Positions 10,828-21,768 of a DNA stretch of 64,000 nucleotides are shown piece after piece; within the stretch, counting starts at the first letter, position 1; each line of letters opens with the position of its first letter. Source of the stretch: Pegoplata infirma (Eukaryota; Arthropoda; Insecta; Diptera; Anthomyiidae); contig OY992536.1 of NCBI GenBank assembly GCA_963921195.1, positions 111,006,778 through 111,070,777 of the forward strand, written 5' to 3'. The notes beneath the pieces were generated by a model. It saw only the letters and a program-made list of their open reading frames with translations, searched no databases and was not told the DNA's origin. A program made the position numbers and the translations under genes.

Positions 10828-11672
10828 TACACTCAAAATAATACATTGGTAGATTTACTAATTTTTTTTTTTGCTAATGCTGGTTAGCTAACTTTTAGCA
10901 AATTTTTAGTTGAGATTAGCATGTTAGCAAAAATATCTTGTAAACTTCATTTAGCGCATTAGCAATTTTAAACAAAATTTGAACAAATTTTTTTTTTTTT
11001 AGATTTAAAATTGAGTTGACCAAATTTTTACAAGCTTTTTTGCTAATATTAGCAAAATAAATGGTATTTTTTTTTTTTTTTTTTCAGAAAACTTAAAATA
11101 GCGCTATCTCGGAAACTAAGCCAGATAGAGCAAAATGGGGGCCATTTTTGGTTCTCGGGCTTTCATAGTATCACCGGTCCTCTTCATATGTGTGGACCCT
11201 AATGGTCCCTAACTTTGGATCCAAAAAAGTTAGCATTCCCGAAAATTATAAAATGCTCATATCTCGGTAAATATTGCCGACACAACAAAAAGTCCAATAG
11301 CATTTTTGTAGCTCTCAACACGTAGAACAAGATCGCAAAATCAAAAAGCTCTCCGAGTAATTTTTAATTCTCAAGACCCCAGTGGTCCCCTATAATCACG
11401 TATCTCAAAAACTAAGCAAGGTAGAGCGAAACGGACACAAATTTTGGATAAAAAACTATGACGATTTTTAAGGAACCCAACTAGGTCTAGGCCCATCGGG
11501 GTCTGGACCTATCGGGTCCGAACCCAATGGGGTTCTCAGATGTGTATGAACTAAGTTAAAAAAAATAAAAATTTATTTAACTAATTATTGGCAAAACATT
11601 TTTGCTAACTTTAGCAAAAAAATTGTGGGTTCAAAATCAGCAAATTTTCTTGTAGGTTTACAAGCTTTTCAA
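10828..11672. mobile_element. TA-flanked element, family G, copy 1 (right end truncated)
   Basis: It begins TACACTCAAAATAAT and runs through GCTAATGCTGGTTAGC, TCTCGGAAACTAAGCC and GAACCCAATGGGG. The same landmarks appear in reverse order and complemented at 55317-56820, which is the complete copy. The right terminus (TTTTTTAGTGTA) is missing here; similarity stops near 11672. Non-coding. Confidence 0.75.
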
Positions 11673-11699
11673 TTACTTTTCAATTAAAACCTTAATAAA

Positions 11700-12383
11700 A
11701 CTGGAGACATTTTTGGATTACAGTTCACCTGACATGCTAAGCTAAGAAAACTGCGTTTGCCGACAATGTAGCAGTTATTTTTACTGGAAAGCACTAGCAC
11801 TATTAGTTCCATAATGAAAGGTTCACTACGGAGAATTCACTACCAGCATCGGTGGGACTGCTAGGGAATCTGAAATTCACTTAAAGGCGACGGGACAACC
11901 TATATACAGACCATATGGTAACGGCCTCCTTAGCACGAATCTGTCATCAGAAAAGTTGTATCAAATCGCCTTCTCGCGATATATAATCATTTTTTGTGGA
12001 CCAATCCCTCAAAACCACATGTTTTTTATTTAAACTCCTAACAATATTACCTTACTTTTGTAAGAAATCCGGCTTCGATACGATCAGGGGTACCATCAGG
12101 ACATTGTAAGGAAGCTAGAAAACATACATTTGGTTTGATCCTTATAAATTTGCAAAAAAAAAATGTTGTTCTAAGCAGATATGTAAAGAAGACACTACAA
12201 TAAAGAGAACCAGGGGCTAAAATTAAAAATCCATTGAGTATATCTAGAAATATTTGAAAAATAAATTTAAAATTTTGAACCAAATTTGCATAAATTTATT
12301 CGTACATTTTTGTACCAATTTTTACTTTTTGTTTTGTATTAACAGAAAAATCTTGTTTTCACTAAGGGGACCAATAACTCAAA
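11700..12383. other. Non-coding; dispersed repeat at 11924-12130
   Basis: The block around 11924-12130 contains CACGAATCTGTCATCAGAAA, CAAATCGCCTTCT and CGATACGATCA-like sequence also found at 28727-28910, so it is a dispersed repeat of unknown type. No coding similarity recognised. Confidence 0.5.
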
Positions 12384-12606
12384 TATGAACTTCTTCATTG
12401 ACAGTCAAGCAACAATAAAGTAAATTTTTGGGAATTACACATACTCATCAATTGTCCAAGTTTGCAAAGACTCTATGCAAACTCTATATAACAATATGTT
12501 CCAACAGAAAAGTTCATATCTATTGGGTTAGGGGGTACATAGGTATAGAGGGTAACACAAAAGCGGTCGATTTGGCGAAACGAAGGGTTCAGAATTTTAA
12601 AATGAC
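12384..12606 (+). pseudogene. RNase H domain fragment of a LINE
   Basis: Translation in two frames gives NFFIDSQATIK (third RNase H motif, about 12387-12420) and then HIYWVRGYIGIEGNTKA with DLAKRR (about 12510-12590), the typical end of LINE RNase H domains (WVPGH-GIEGNTKADELAKRG). A frameshift separates them. It ends where it meets a minus-strand family B fragment. The junction and the last ~75 bp are repeated at 13.44-13.51 kb. Confidence 0.75.
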
Positions 12607-12908
12607 GGGCAGTGGCAGATAAAGTATTGTATAGCTTCCAACTCCTTCTCACCTCCAGCAAATGTCATTTGCCGGCATATTTAACCACTCAGCGTCTTTC
12701 TATTAAGGCAGTGTCCGGTAATTACAGCAGCCGCTGTCGAAATTTCTTCTCTTGGAAGCCATATCAGCTCATTTGTGCGCTTCTGATTAAGAGAAGACTA
12801 CATCTGTCGTGTACTCCCACACACCCATACATGTGCCAATCTCTAATTAGTCTCAGTTTCGGAACAAAGCCGTATATTTCGCTTGTAGAGTTTCTAGAAT
12901 CATAACAA
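12607..12908 (-). pseudogene. LINE family B C-terminal fragment
   Basis: The plus-strand words GGCAGATAAAGT, GGCAGTGTCCGGTAATTACA and ATATCAGCTCATTTG match the family B copy at 50.28-51.1 kb in the same orientation, so the element reads on the minus strand. It encodes part of the zinc-finger-like tail region. Truncated at both sides. Confidence 0.75.
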
Positions 12909-13435
12909 CCCATAACATGATACTGCATATTTTTTGGTTTCCCTGCTCATCAGCTTTGCACTCAAAAACGTATGTCGGTAAAATCTACTACAAAAGACAG
13001 TTGTTTTGACTACATTTTGTTGTTGAAAAGGCGTCCACTACATATTACGGTAAAAACATCTGAACATGTTGTTGTTTTTAACTATTGATTTTCAACTACA
13101 AAATGTAGTAAAAACTACTACAAAAACAGCCCATGCCAAAACTACTACTAATACAATAAAACCAACTGTTTATATACAGTTGATTTTACTTCAATTGCTG
13201 GCAATTAAACATCAAAATCGTACGCCATCTTTGTTTGGAAATCTTCAAAATAGACGCAAAGCATTTTTTTTTTGTTCATTTTGCATACGTTATTGCTTAT
13301 TGCCACCAATAAAAATCAGGTGTAGACCAGGGGTTACAAACGGAATCACAAAATAAAAAATTTTGTGTAATTTGTGAGATTTTGGATAATTTTTTGTGTA
13401 ATTTCCAATTCCATTGGTGGCAACACTGGTTAGGG
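12909..13435. other. Non-coding spacer between two LINE duplicates
   Basis: Contains imperfect inverted words ACTACATTTTGTTGTTGA and CAACTACAAAATGTAGTAA around 13010-13110, and a GGTGGCAACACTGG motif at about 13415 resembling a hAT-like terminus. No gene or bounded element recognised. Confidence 0.45.
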
Positions 13436-14400
13436 GGTACTAACCAGTGGGGAATAGGTATAGAGGTAACAAGAAAGCTGCCGAATTGGCAAAACGAAGG
13501 AATCAGAATTTTAAAATGCCGGGCAGTGGCATATAAAGTATTGTATAGTTTCTAACTCCTTCTCAACTCCGGCAAATGTCATTTGACGGCATATTTAACC
13601 GCTCAGCGTCTTTAAATTAAGGCAATGCCCGGTAATTACAACAGCCACCGTCGAAATTTCTTCTCTCATTTGTGCGCTTCTGATTAGGAGAAGACCACAT
13701 CTGTCGTGTAGTCTCACACACCCATACATGTGCCAATCTCTAATTAGTCTCAGTTTCTAGAATCATACCAACCCATTCCAACTCCGTTGGAACTTCCAAG
13801 GTTGTCCTCAGTCTTGCAAGCTCATCAGCTTTGCAATTCATGGGAATGTCTCAGATATCTGGGACCCATATGTGTCGTATACCAAACTGCTTGAGCATTT
13901 AAAGACGTGCGGCCATTAAGGGCAGATCTTGTTTTCAGAAACACTAAGTCCAGGAACTTGACCGCGGCTAGACTCTCGGAATATATGTTGACATTGCAAC
14001 TGAACCAGTCAATTACTTCCTTTATTGCCATGTAAACACTGTAATGGTCTGGCAATGTTTAAGCCAGGCTCAACCCAAGCTCTTCCGAATAGATCCCGAG
14101 TCCCACTTGTTCGTGTAGCTTCGATCCAACTGTGTAAAAGTTTATTAAGGCTCCACTACCCGGAATGCCCATCATCCACGACTCCCTGGATGGTATCATA
14201 GTTGTGAAGAAGGCAATTTCAGTGCCGTCCAGAGAAATAAGATCAAAAGCAGTCTTATTTTTCTTTGTATGGACATAGATTTTACTATAAAAAGAAAGCT
14301 GAGGTGTTCTAGAGAAATACCAACACGTCCAAGGTTTTAAAAGTTTTATGGAAATCATTGAGTTCCAGGGCGACTGAACTTAAGTTATCTCTATCTAGGA
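13436..14400 (-). pseudogene. Second copy of the chimeric LINE junction plus family B RNase H remnant
   Basis: Positions 13436-13755 repeat the mosaic found at 12530-12908: a plus-strand RNase H tail fused to minus-strand LINE B. This copy then continues into family B RNase H on the minus strand: IPSRESWMMGIPGSGA and YTVGSK (about 14190-14120), IYSEELGLSLA (about 14070), YMAIKEVIDWFSCNVNIYSE (about 14035-13970). TVGSK replaces the usual TDGSK, so the catalytic Asp is lost. Frameshifted and dead. Confidence 0.75.
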
Positions 14401-14559
14401 AGAACTGTAGATTTTTGGTAGGGATATTAACGGGACATTTCTGAACAGGTGTCTATGTTTATGCTAAAATAGCAGGAGAGCTAACTGGGGATAATTGTAG
14501 ATGTGTGGTACCTAGGACATTTTATGCCACAGTTCAGAACTTAAAAGCTTCAAAGCAAA
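14401..14559. other. Short junction sequence
   Basis: Separates LINE B debris from the Jockey-like LINE; nothing recognised. Confidence 0.4.
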
Positions 14560-15156
14560 TTGCCTTACAATAAGAGAATATTTTGTTTATGCTTTTATGA
14601 GGCCCAACAATATGTAAATCAAATTTTAAATTGGGCACGGAGTGATGAAGACAAAGCGTGCACCTTCGCCGAACATTTATGTTCAGTCTTTGAACCTAAT
14701 CCACCGGATCATGACTTTACGCTCCCTGAACCGCCTAACAGAGCTGATATGACTAATTTTATAATCAACCCTTACGAGGTTGAGACTATAATTAAGGATA
14801 ATTTAAATCCTAAAAAAGCTCCTGGATGTGACCTCGTCACGCCAAAAATGATAAGAAACCTACCATTCATAGCAGTTATAACCCTCACAAAACTGTTTAA
14901 CGCGATCTTGCTTCAAGGATATTTTCCAGATATGTGGAAAATTTCTGAAATTAAAATGATATCCAAGCCAGGAAAAGATTTAACCATACCTTCATCATAT
15001 AGACCTATTAGCTTGCTTCCGTGTCTGTCGAAATTATTTGAGAAAGTTTTTCTTAAAAAAATTATGCCTTCCCTGGAAAACTGTAACGTTATTCCTGCTC
15101 ACCAGTTTGGTTTCCGCGAAAAGCATGGAACAATAGAACAAGTAAACCGCATTACA
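14560..15156 (+). pseudogene. Jockey-like RT, N-terminal part
   Basis: About 190 codons of the region before and including the first RT blocks (fingers), open up to the insertion point of LINE A. The frame then runs a few codons into the inserted LINE and stops. It fits the usual Jockey order: a linker with WARSDEDKACTFAEHL, the APG block, the SYRPISLL block and the GFR block. No start codon of its own is expected, since the copy is truncated. Confidence 0.8.
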
Positions 15157-15167
15157 TTAAGTGGCTA

Positions 15168-15908
15168 ATGACGATGCTAACTCATAGGAAAATTACATCA
15201 GAATTGGGTAATACTATAACTCATGCCATAGCAACGAGAGGCACTCCACAAGGGGGCGTGATATCTCCTTTATTATGGCTTCTTGTTGTTGATGAAATTC
15301 TACGGAAATTGGACAGAAACGGCTTAACCGTGGTGGCTTACGCAGATGATTTATTAATTATGTCTTCAGAAAAATGTCTGAGCACAATCTCCGATAGAAT
15401 TGAAAGCTCGTTGAATATGCTTTCAGTATGGGCTGAGGAATGCGGTCTGAAGATAAATCCGGGTAAGACGGAAATGGTTTTATTTACAGGGAAAAGATTG
15501 ATACCTAGTTTTGACCTCCCGAAACTGAATGGCGTAAGCTTTAAGCTCTCGGATTCAGCTAAATTCTTGGGGGTAATACTAGACAGAAAACTAACTTGGA
15601 CGATAAATTTAAAAGAACGAATAAAGAAGGCTTACGCTGCGCTATACTCTTGTCAAAGATTAGTCGGGAAGAAATGGTTTTTGAAACCTAAGCTCTTCCA
15701 TTGGTTATTTACTGCGGTCGTCCGACCAGTGCTAACTTATGGTGGTCATGTATGGTGGCCGGTCATTGAATATAGGATTCATGCTGACTCAATCAAACGA
15801 GTGAATAGAATTGCGTTGTTAAGTCTTACAGGCGCAATGAAGACAACATCAACCGAAGCTTTAGAAGTGCTTCTGGATATGACACCGCTTGATCTTTTTT
15901 TTCATTAA
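15168..15908 (+). pseudogene. LINE A reverse transcriptase, C-terminal two thirds
   Basis: A 246-codon open frame. RGTPQGGVISPLLW lies at residues 23-36, the catalytic VAYADDLLIM at about residues 56-65 and the thumb block FLGVILDRKLTW near residue 135. VLTYGGHVWW and RIALLSLTGAMKTTSTEALE follow. The upstream RT blocks are lost through 5' truncation. The frame is lost at a T-run near 15894-15903 (CTTGATCTTTTTTTT), where the RT should continue as DLF-IKENAKIAL in the next frame. This is a one-base slip in a homopolymer, either a true mutation or an assembly error. Confidence 0.85.
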
Positions 15909-16950
15909 GGAAAATGCAAAAATTGCCCTAAATAGACTAATTCAAACGGGATCTTTGAAAAACAGACAGGTTCGACACACGAAGATTATTGGTAGTTTTG
16001 AACGGAGTACAAGAACGGATTATGATATCCCATATAACGTTACTGATGGTAGACTAAAAATTGTGATTCCTTCACTAGATGATTGGCTTAACAGTAGAGT
16101 ACAACTTCAACAAATTAACGTGTTTACGGATGGTTCCAAAATGTCGACAGGCACCGTTAGTGGCTTTCACTGCATGGAGCTAAACCTAAATGAGTCCTAC
16201 CGTCTGGACAACGATTGTAGTATCTTTCAAGCCGAAGTATATGCGATAGCCAAGGCAGCTGAGCATATTTCAATGTTACCAATATACAGATGCGATATTG
16301 GTTTCTTCATTGATAGTCAAGCTGCTTTAATGGCTTTGAAAAGTGATGATATCAGATCTAAGGTAGTCAGCCGCTGCCACAGAGAGCTTAAGGTTCTTAG
16401 CGAGCAGCATAATACTACTCTGTGCTGGGTACCTGGACACAAAGATATTCTGGGAAACGAGAGAACCGATGAGCTTGCACGACGGGGAGCAGAACTCGCA
16501 CAGGAAACAGCAGAATCTGAAGTGTTCCCTCCACTCTCTACTTTCTGTCAAAAAATAAGATTGGACTCAAGGGCGATTTGGTTGAATAAATGGTCCAGCT
16601 CTGATCGAAGTATACAGACAAAATTATTATGGGATGAAAACCTGTTAAAACACAGCAAAATTCTTTTGGATATGAACAGGAAGCAACTTAGAGCTACGGT
16701 TAACCTCATTACTGGTCACAACACATTGGGTAAACACATGGTAACAATTAGAATAAGAAATGATGATACATGCAGATGGTGCAGGGAATCCGTAGAAGAC
16801 ACCTACCATTTCTTATGCGAATGCCCTGCACTATCTTTTAGAAGATTTAAAATTTTTGGTTCTTATATTTTTCAGAATTTATCAGAACTTCGGGGCACTA
16901 ATCCTTGGACTCTACTGGCGTTTATTAAAGCATCAAAATGGGACGCATAA
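15889..16950 (+). pseudogene. LINE A RNase H and zinc-finger-like tail
   Basis: A 353-codon open frame overlapping the end of the RT frame. The RNase H carries its acidic residues: D in VFTDGSK (about residue 80), E in FQAEVYAIAKA, D in FFIDSQAAL and D in NERTDELARRGAE. WVPGHKDILGN precedes the last. After a linker comes a CX2CX8HX4C-like motif (CRWCRESVEDTYHFLCEC, about residue 300) and the end KASKWDA. No inactivating change is visible in the RNase H. It lacks its own promoter or start, so it counts as part of a dead, truncated LINE. Confidence 0.85.
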
Positions 16951-17069
16951 GGCGAACAACTTAGGACTAAACAGAGAAGAGGAAAAATAATTAAAGGAAT
17001 CATAATGGGCCATCACATGGCCTCTATGGACGCTGGTTTCCGCCAGCGTCATCCTTCATAACCTAACCT

Positions 17070-18065
17070 AAACCGCATTACAAGCGAGATAAGAAAGGCC
17101 TACGAGGAAAAGAAATATTGTTCAGCGATTTTTCTTGACGTCGCGCAGGCTTTCGACAAAGTCTGGCACGAGGGTCTATTAATTAAAGTAAAAGGTCTTT
17201 TACCCACCTGTACTCATAAGCTACTTGAATCCTATCTTCTTAACCGAAAATTCAGGGTAAAATATAAGGATACTACATCTGGAGATTTTGAAATGAAAGC
17301 TGGAGTTCCGCAGGGAAGTGTACTTGGTCCTATTTTATATTTGATTTTTACATCAGATTTGCCAACTAACGACCGTCTGCTAACGTCAACTTTTGCAGAC
17401 GATACAGCAATTATTAGTACACACACGAATCCATCCGTTGCATCAATTGAACTTAATAACCATCTTAGACTTGTGGAGACGTGGTTTAAAAATTGGCGAA
17501 TAAAAGTCAATGCTTTGAAAAGCAAGCACGTTACTTTTACACTAAGAACAGGAACTTGTCCTCCTGTCTCCCTAAATGGAGAACATATCCCTTAATCTGA
17601 GAATGTTACATACCTTGGCATTCATTTGGACAGGCGATTAACATGGCGAAAGCACATAGAAGCCAAGAGGCTTCAAATGAAGCTGAAATCCAGCAACTTT
17701 TACACTGGTTAATTAACAAATATTCCAAACTTAGCCTTGACTCAAAAGTCACCCTGTATAACTGTATATTAAAACCAATTTGGACCTACGGTATCCAACT
17801 ATATGGTACTGCAAGCGCATCCAAAATAGAACTTATACAGAGGGCACAATCAAAAATTCTCAGAACTATGACCGGCGCGCCATGGTTTATTCGCAACGAG
17901 AACATACACAGGGATCTTAACATACCATTTGTTAAGGATGAGTTTATCACAATAAGGACAAGATATGCTGAAAAACTGGAAAATCACCCAAACCCCTTGG
18001 CTAGAGTCTTGACACGAACCCAGGGACATTCAAGACTGCGTCGTGCAGACTTGCCGCCCTTGTAA
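17070..18065 (+). pseudogene. Jockey-like RT, C-terminal part
   Basis: Resumes at the duplicated target with NRITSEIRKAYEE. The catalytic FADDTAII is at about 17392. A stop at about 17593 (after NGEHIP) and a frame change follow, with a further stop near 17710; the last part is open at 17643-18065. It ends with the usual Jockey tail (ENHPNPLARVLTR, RADLPPL) and lacks RNase H. Clearly inactive. Confidence 0.8.
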
Positions 18066-18213
18066 CTATGAGGCCCATATAAAAAAATGGCTCCTTTGGA
18101 GTGTCTATTATTTTAAGTTAGAGTTTTAAGATTTAAATACTTATTGTTAGGCCTAAGAAAGGCGATTCAATAATATCCAAAATAAAGTGTATATAAAAAA
18201 AAAAAATAAAAAA

Positions 18214-19480
18214 ATTAAATCCAATCCTAAAAACTAGTTGCTTCTATTTCGGAGCCATTTTTTCAATAGATCTCATCTTATAGAGGCCGCATATCGGGTC
18301 TTTGAAACCTTGAACACTCTTTTGTGATAACTGCCTTACAAGGTGGTTTGGATGACATTAAAGTTTTAAAATATATATCTCCCGAACTCGCATAAATTCT
18401 TTCTTTACCAAAGGAACTTCAAGGTCTATGAGCAATGCTCATTGAGCATATTCATTTAAAGATCTGGAATAAATTTCAAGACTTGGGATGATGGATGAGA
18501 CTTTTAGCATTCGTTATGAGAGCTTGGAGCACCCTGGATACCATCAAATCGGAATAGTTTTCCTTAACTTACGGGTTATCGTAAAGAATCTGGATCTATC
18601 CTGATCTTGGTCTAACAGCTGTTATTTCAATTCCCATATTAAGCTGTTATTTATCTGTTACCCAGTGTAATTCACAGATTTATAAGTATTGTTGTAAAGT
18701 ACAACCACCCATTCCTGCAATCATATCAAATCTACTTGGGAAAAAAAATGTACAACAAATAAAAGAGGAAAGTCACAAGTCAAGTGGTTTGACAAGATTT
18801 CTGTGATTCCGATTCGAATTGAAATTAATTTTTAAACTGCGCAGTTTTAGCTGTTTCAATTTTTTTCTTCTTCGCTGTAGTCAAATCAAAGTATACACAA
18901 TAGTCCAATGAACACTCTGGAGTGCTGTTACAGTTGTTACATGCTCCGCTCATTACGAACTCTTCTTATTTGGATATAAAAACAAGTTACCACAATCTTG
19001 AATTCATAATAATAATAATAAAAATAATTGTGTTAGAGGGAAAAATTATATATACAGAGACTTGTTACAGCCAAAAAGTGGTTTTTAATTTACTCATCTC
19101 GTCTCGTATTGTGTGTCAGCCAGCCCAATCGTGGAGTTTGTTTTGAACATTTTATGTTTGAGATCGTCAACCGTCCGGCATCCAGATTTAGCACATGAAA
19201 AAATCCGTTGATTTTGTTCATTGGCATGATTGACAACTAAAAACGGCTGCAGACATATTGGTTACTACCAATAACGTGGGCATTTCCTTCCAGCACGTAG
19301 TCGCTGTTGTATTGTATATTTCCAAACATAAACAAGGTGCCTTTATTAGGATTTCCAAATCCTTTTATCTAACATGATCTAAGATTGTATTTCTATCAAA
19401 CTAGTTTTAGTACCCTACATCAATCTGTGGTACATAATATTGTACGTTTCTTCTAATGAATCTTAAAAAAAAGGATTCAA
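18214..19480. other. Non-coding, nothing recognised
   Basis: About 1.27 kb with no recognised element boundary, RT similarity or RNA. An AAT-type microsatellite lies at about 19005-19030. This is one of the few stretches without visible terminal repeats and may be unique sequence. Confidence 0.45.
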
Positions 19481-20144
19481 ATATATGGGGGTTTTCGTGT
19501 CAACTGACACAACTTTTGAAACCGATGTCTTCCGATCGGGATGAAATTTGCACCAAGGTTAGTCCTATTGGATAGTAGTTCAGACACAATTTTTCAACGA
19601 GATCGGTCAAGAACTCTCTGAGTTGGAGGGGGTCGAAATTTGACATTTTGGCCAAAGAGGTGTTGATTCTCATCCATGTAACTTCTTACCTATTGTTTTT
19701 AGCAAAATGTATCCCAAAGAGTTTAGATAGCTATTTCTTCAGTCTTTCGAAAAAAAATATAAAAAAAATAAAAAAAATTTTTTTGATTTTTTTCTTAAAA
19801 ATCCAAAACTTTTTTGACTTTTTCCTATTTTTTTTTTTTTTTGATTCAAAAGAAAGCTTAGGCGATTTCCTTTAAGAGCTGTGGGGTCGCTTAGTGGGAT
19901 GCGAGTGCGATATGTATGAAAATTTTTTTTTTTTAACTTTGGAACACAAAAAACGGTTCTTCAATTTGCACTATTCGGCGTGGGATAGCTAACCAGTTTT
20001 CGATTTCGATCCGCGATACCCTCAAATTTTTTTAGGTTCGAAAAAGAAAGCACGAGCCAAAAAATGGGGGCTGTGGGGAGGGGACATATGTCCCCTCATT
20101 GCATTTTTTCATTTTTCTTGAACATACCTTACCTCAATTTCCAC

Positions 20145-21406
20145 GGCGACACGAAATAACTCCCACATGAAATAACTCCCACCTAAAAAATGAAATAACT
20201 CCCAAAAAACCTCCATACAAAGTTGGGAGTTATTTCATATGAAATAACTCCCAATTTAGTGGGACTTTTATCATTTTTGTTGGGAGTTATTTCATTATTT
20301 TCGGTGGGAGTTCTTTCGTACGAAAGAACTCCCACTACAGTAGCGATGAAATAACTCCCACTATTGTTTCATTGTTGGTGGAAGTGTCTGGAACATTTTG
20401 ACTTATAGAATATTATTAATAAATTAAAATTCGTTGTGAATTTGGTACCAAATTTTAGGACGAAGTGCTTTATTAACAAATTTTTATGTTTTACCAAAAC
20501 TGGCAAGTCGCAATGCAGCCGAAAATATTTTCGTTATAATACAAATTGTTACAAAAAAACATAGGCAGTTTTTCTATAACATACAAGATTGTTGAAAAAA
20601 GCACCGCAGGTGAAAATTTAAAAGATTCTAATTATATCTTTAAATTTTGGGTAACATACAAATTGGTCGCAAAAAGCGCCGCAGGCGAAAATTTGGTACC
20701 AAAAATCGCGGCGATTTTCGCCTGCAGCTCATTTTACAGCAAGTTCTAATAAAATATTTAAAATTTTCGGTAACATGCAAATTTGTTGCAAAAAGCGCCG
20801 CAGGCGAAAATTTGGTACCAAAAATCGCATGCGGTGCATTTTACAACAGATTGTAATTAAATCTTTTAACATCTTCGGTGACATAAATATTTTTCGCCTG
20901 TTGTGCTTTTTGCGACAGATTTGTATGTTACCGAAAATTTTATAACAAAAATCGCCTTAATTTGTTCATTTACTGAGCTGTTTGTATGTTTTTATGTCAC
21001 CGAATCAAGTCAAATAGAACACTCATGTATTTTTGCATGTTATCGAAAAACTCTGAAAAAAAACAAATCAGTCAACTTTCGCATTCGGCAGTTATTATAA
21101 CATGTGTGTATTGCACCAAAAGTAAGATCAGGATCTTCTTGCTCGACTTAACTGATATATTTTTTCGTTTTGTTTGTTTTATTTCTGTTGAGACTTCTTA
21201 CTTTTTTTTTATTGGGACTTCTTTCATTTTTAGTGGGAGTTATTTCATTGACACTTATTTCATTTTTTAGGTGGAAGTTATTTCATTTTAGTTGGAACTT
21301 ATTTCATTTTTTTCTCCATTGGGACATATTTCATTTTTGGAGGGATTTATTTCATTGGGAGTTATTTCGTGGGAGTTATTTCATGTGGGAGTTATTTCGT
21401 GTCGCC
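20145..21406. mobile_element. Element with GGCGACACGAAATAACTCCC ends, TSD ATTTCCAC
   Basis: The perfect inverted ends start GGCGACACGAAATAACTCCC. The exact 8-bp duplication ATTTCCAC lies at 20137-20144 and 21407-21414, and the matching right arm of the host foldback shows the uninterrupted site. The subterminal 200 bp on each side hold many GAAATAACTCCCA / TGGGAGTTATTTC units. The middle has about 115-bp tandem repeats (20567-20890). The 8-bp TSD fits hAT or P superfamily. ATGAAATAAC also occurs in P-element termini, but that may be chance. Confidence 0.8.
20567..20890. repeat. About three tandem ~115-bp repeats
   Basis: The unit carries GTAACATACAAATTGGTCGC and AAAGCGCCGCAGGCGAAAA, then GGTACCAAAAATCGC. 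Units start near 20567, 20650 and 20770, and an inverted partial unit (TTCGCCTGTTGTGCTTTTTG) follows at about 20892. It lies inside the element at 20145-21406 and accounts for the overlapping short ORFs there. Confidence 0.75.
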
Positions 21407-21768
21407 ATTTCCACTTCCTTAGGGGGCTCCCATACAAACCATTTTTAAAAAATTTGATCCCACCATTCTAACTTACCCTAAAATGCCTCTAGCGGGGCCA
21501 AATGTATGACCGACCTCCATTATTTTATTATTTCCAACATTTTTTGCAAACATACCTACAATGTATCTTTAACCCTTAAGGTGGTTCCCATACATTTCTT
21601 CTATTTTTTATAAATTTGTTTTATTAAACCAGCTCCTACCGCCCCTACCGTGCCTCCTGGAGAGGCAAAAATTACGACCAACCCCCATTATTTTTTAGTT
21701 ACCAACATTTTGTCCGAACATCATAACACCCTATCTTCACTCCCTAAGGGGCTCCCATACATTATAAA

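Larger units (their letters stand above)
15157..17069 (+). mobile_element. LINE family A (RT + RNase H), 5'-truncated, 13-bp TSD
   Basis: A 1,913-bp insertion into the Jockey-like RT. The perfect 13-bp target duplication AAACCGCATTACA lies at 15144-15156 and 17070-17082. It starts inside the RT just before the RGTPQGGVISP block and continues through YADD, thumb, RNase H and a zinc-finger-like tail to a 3' UTR ending CATAACCTAACCT. Domain order (RT then RNase H) and motifs fit the LOA/I group. One frameshift apart, the ORF is open, so this is among the younger insertions in the window. A second fragment lies at 5546-5959. Confidence 0.9.
14560..18213 (+). mobile_element. Jockey-like LINE, 5'-truncated, split by LINE family A
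   Basis: Jockey-group RT sequence is read in two parts, 14575-15156 and 17070-18065, separated by LINE A. Part 1 has NPKKAPGCDLVTPKMI, KPGKDLTIPSSYRPISLLP and HQFGFREKHGTIEQVNRI. Part 2 resumes at the same residues and has FLDVAQAFDKVWHEGL, GVPQGSVLGPILY, FADDTAII and GAPWFIRNENIHRDL, ending RRADLPPL. There is no RNase H. An AATAAA at 18181 and a poly(A)-like run to about 18213 mark the 3' end. Endonuclease and ORF1 are absent, so this is a dead 5'-truncated copy. Confidence 0.85.

Noticed and set aside
16327..16551. 74-codon minus-strand ORF
   Set aside because: Antisense to the LINE A RNase H.
20546..21448. Chain of short overlapping ORFs rich in K, F and S
   Set aside because: They lie in tandem repeats and subterminal arrays of a DNA element and switch frame between units.
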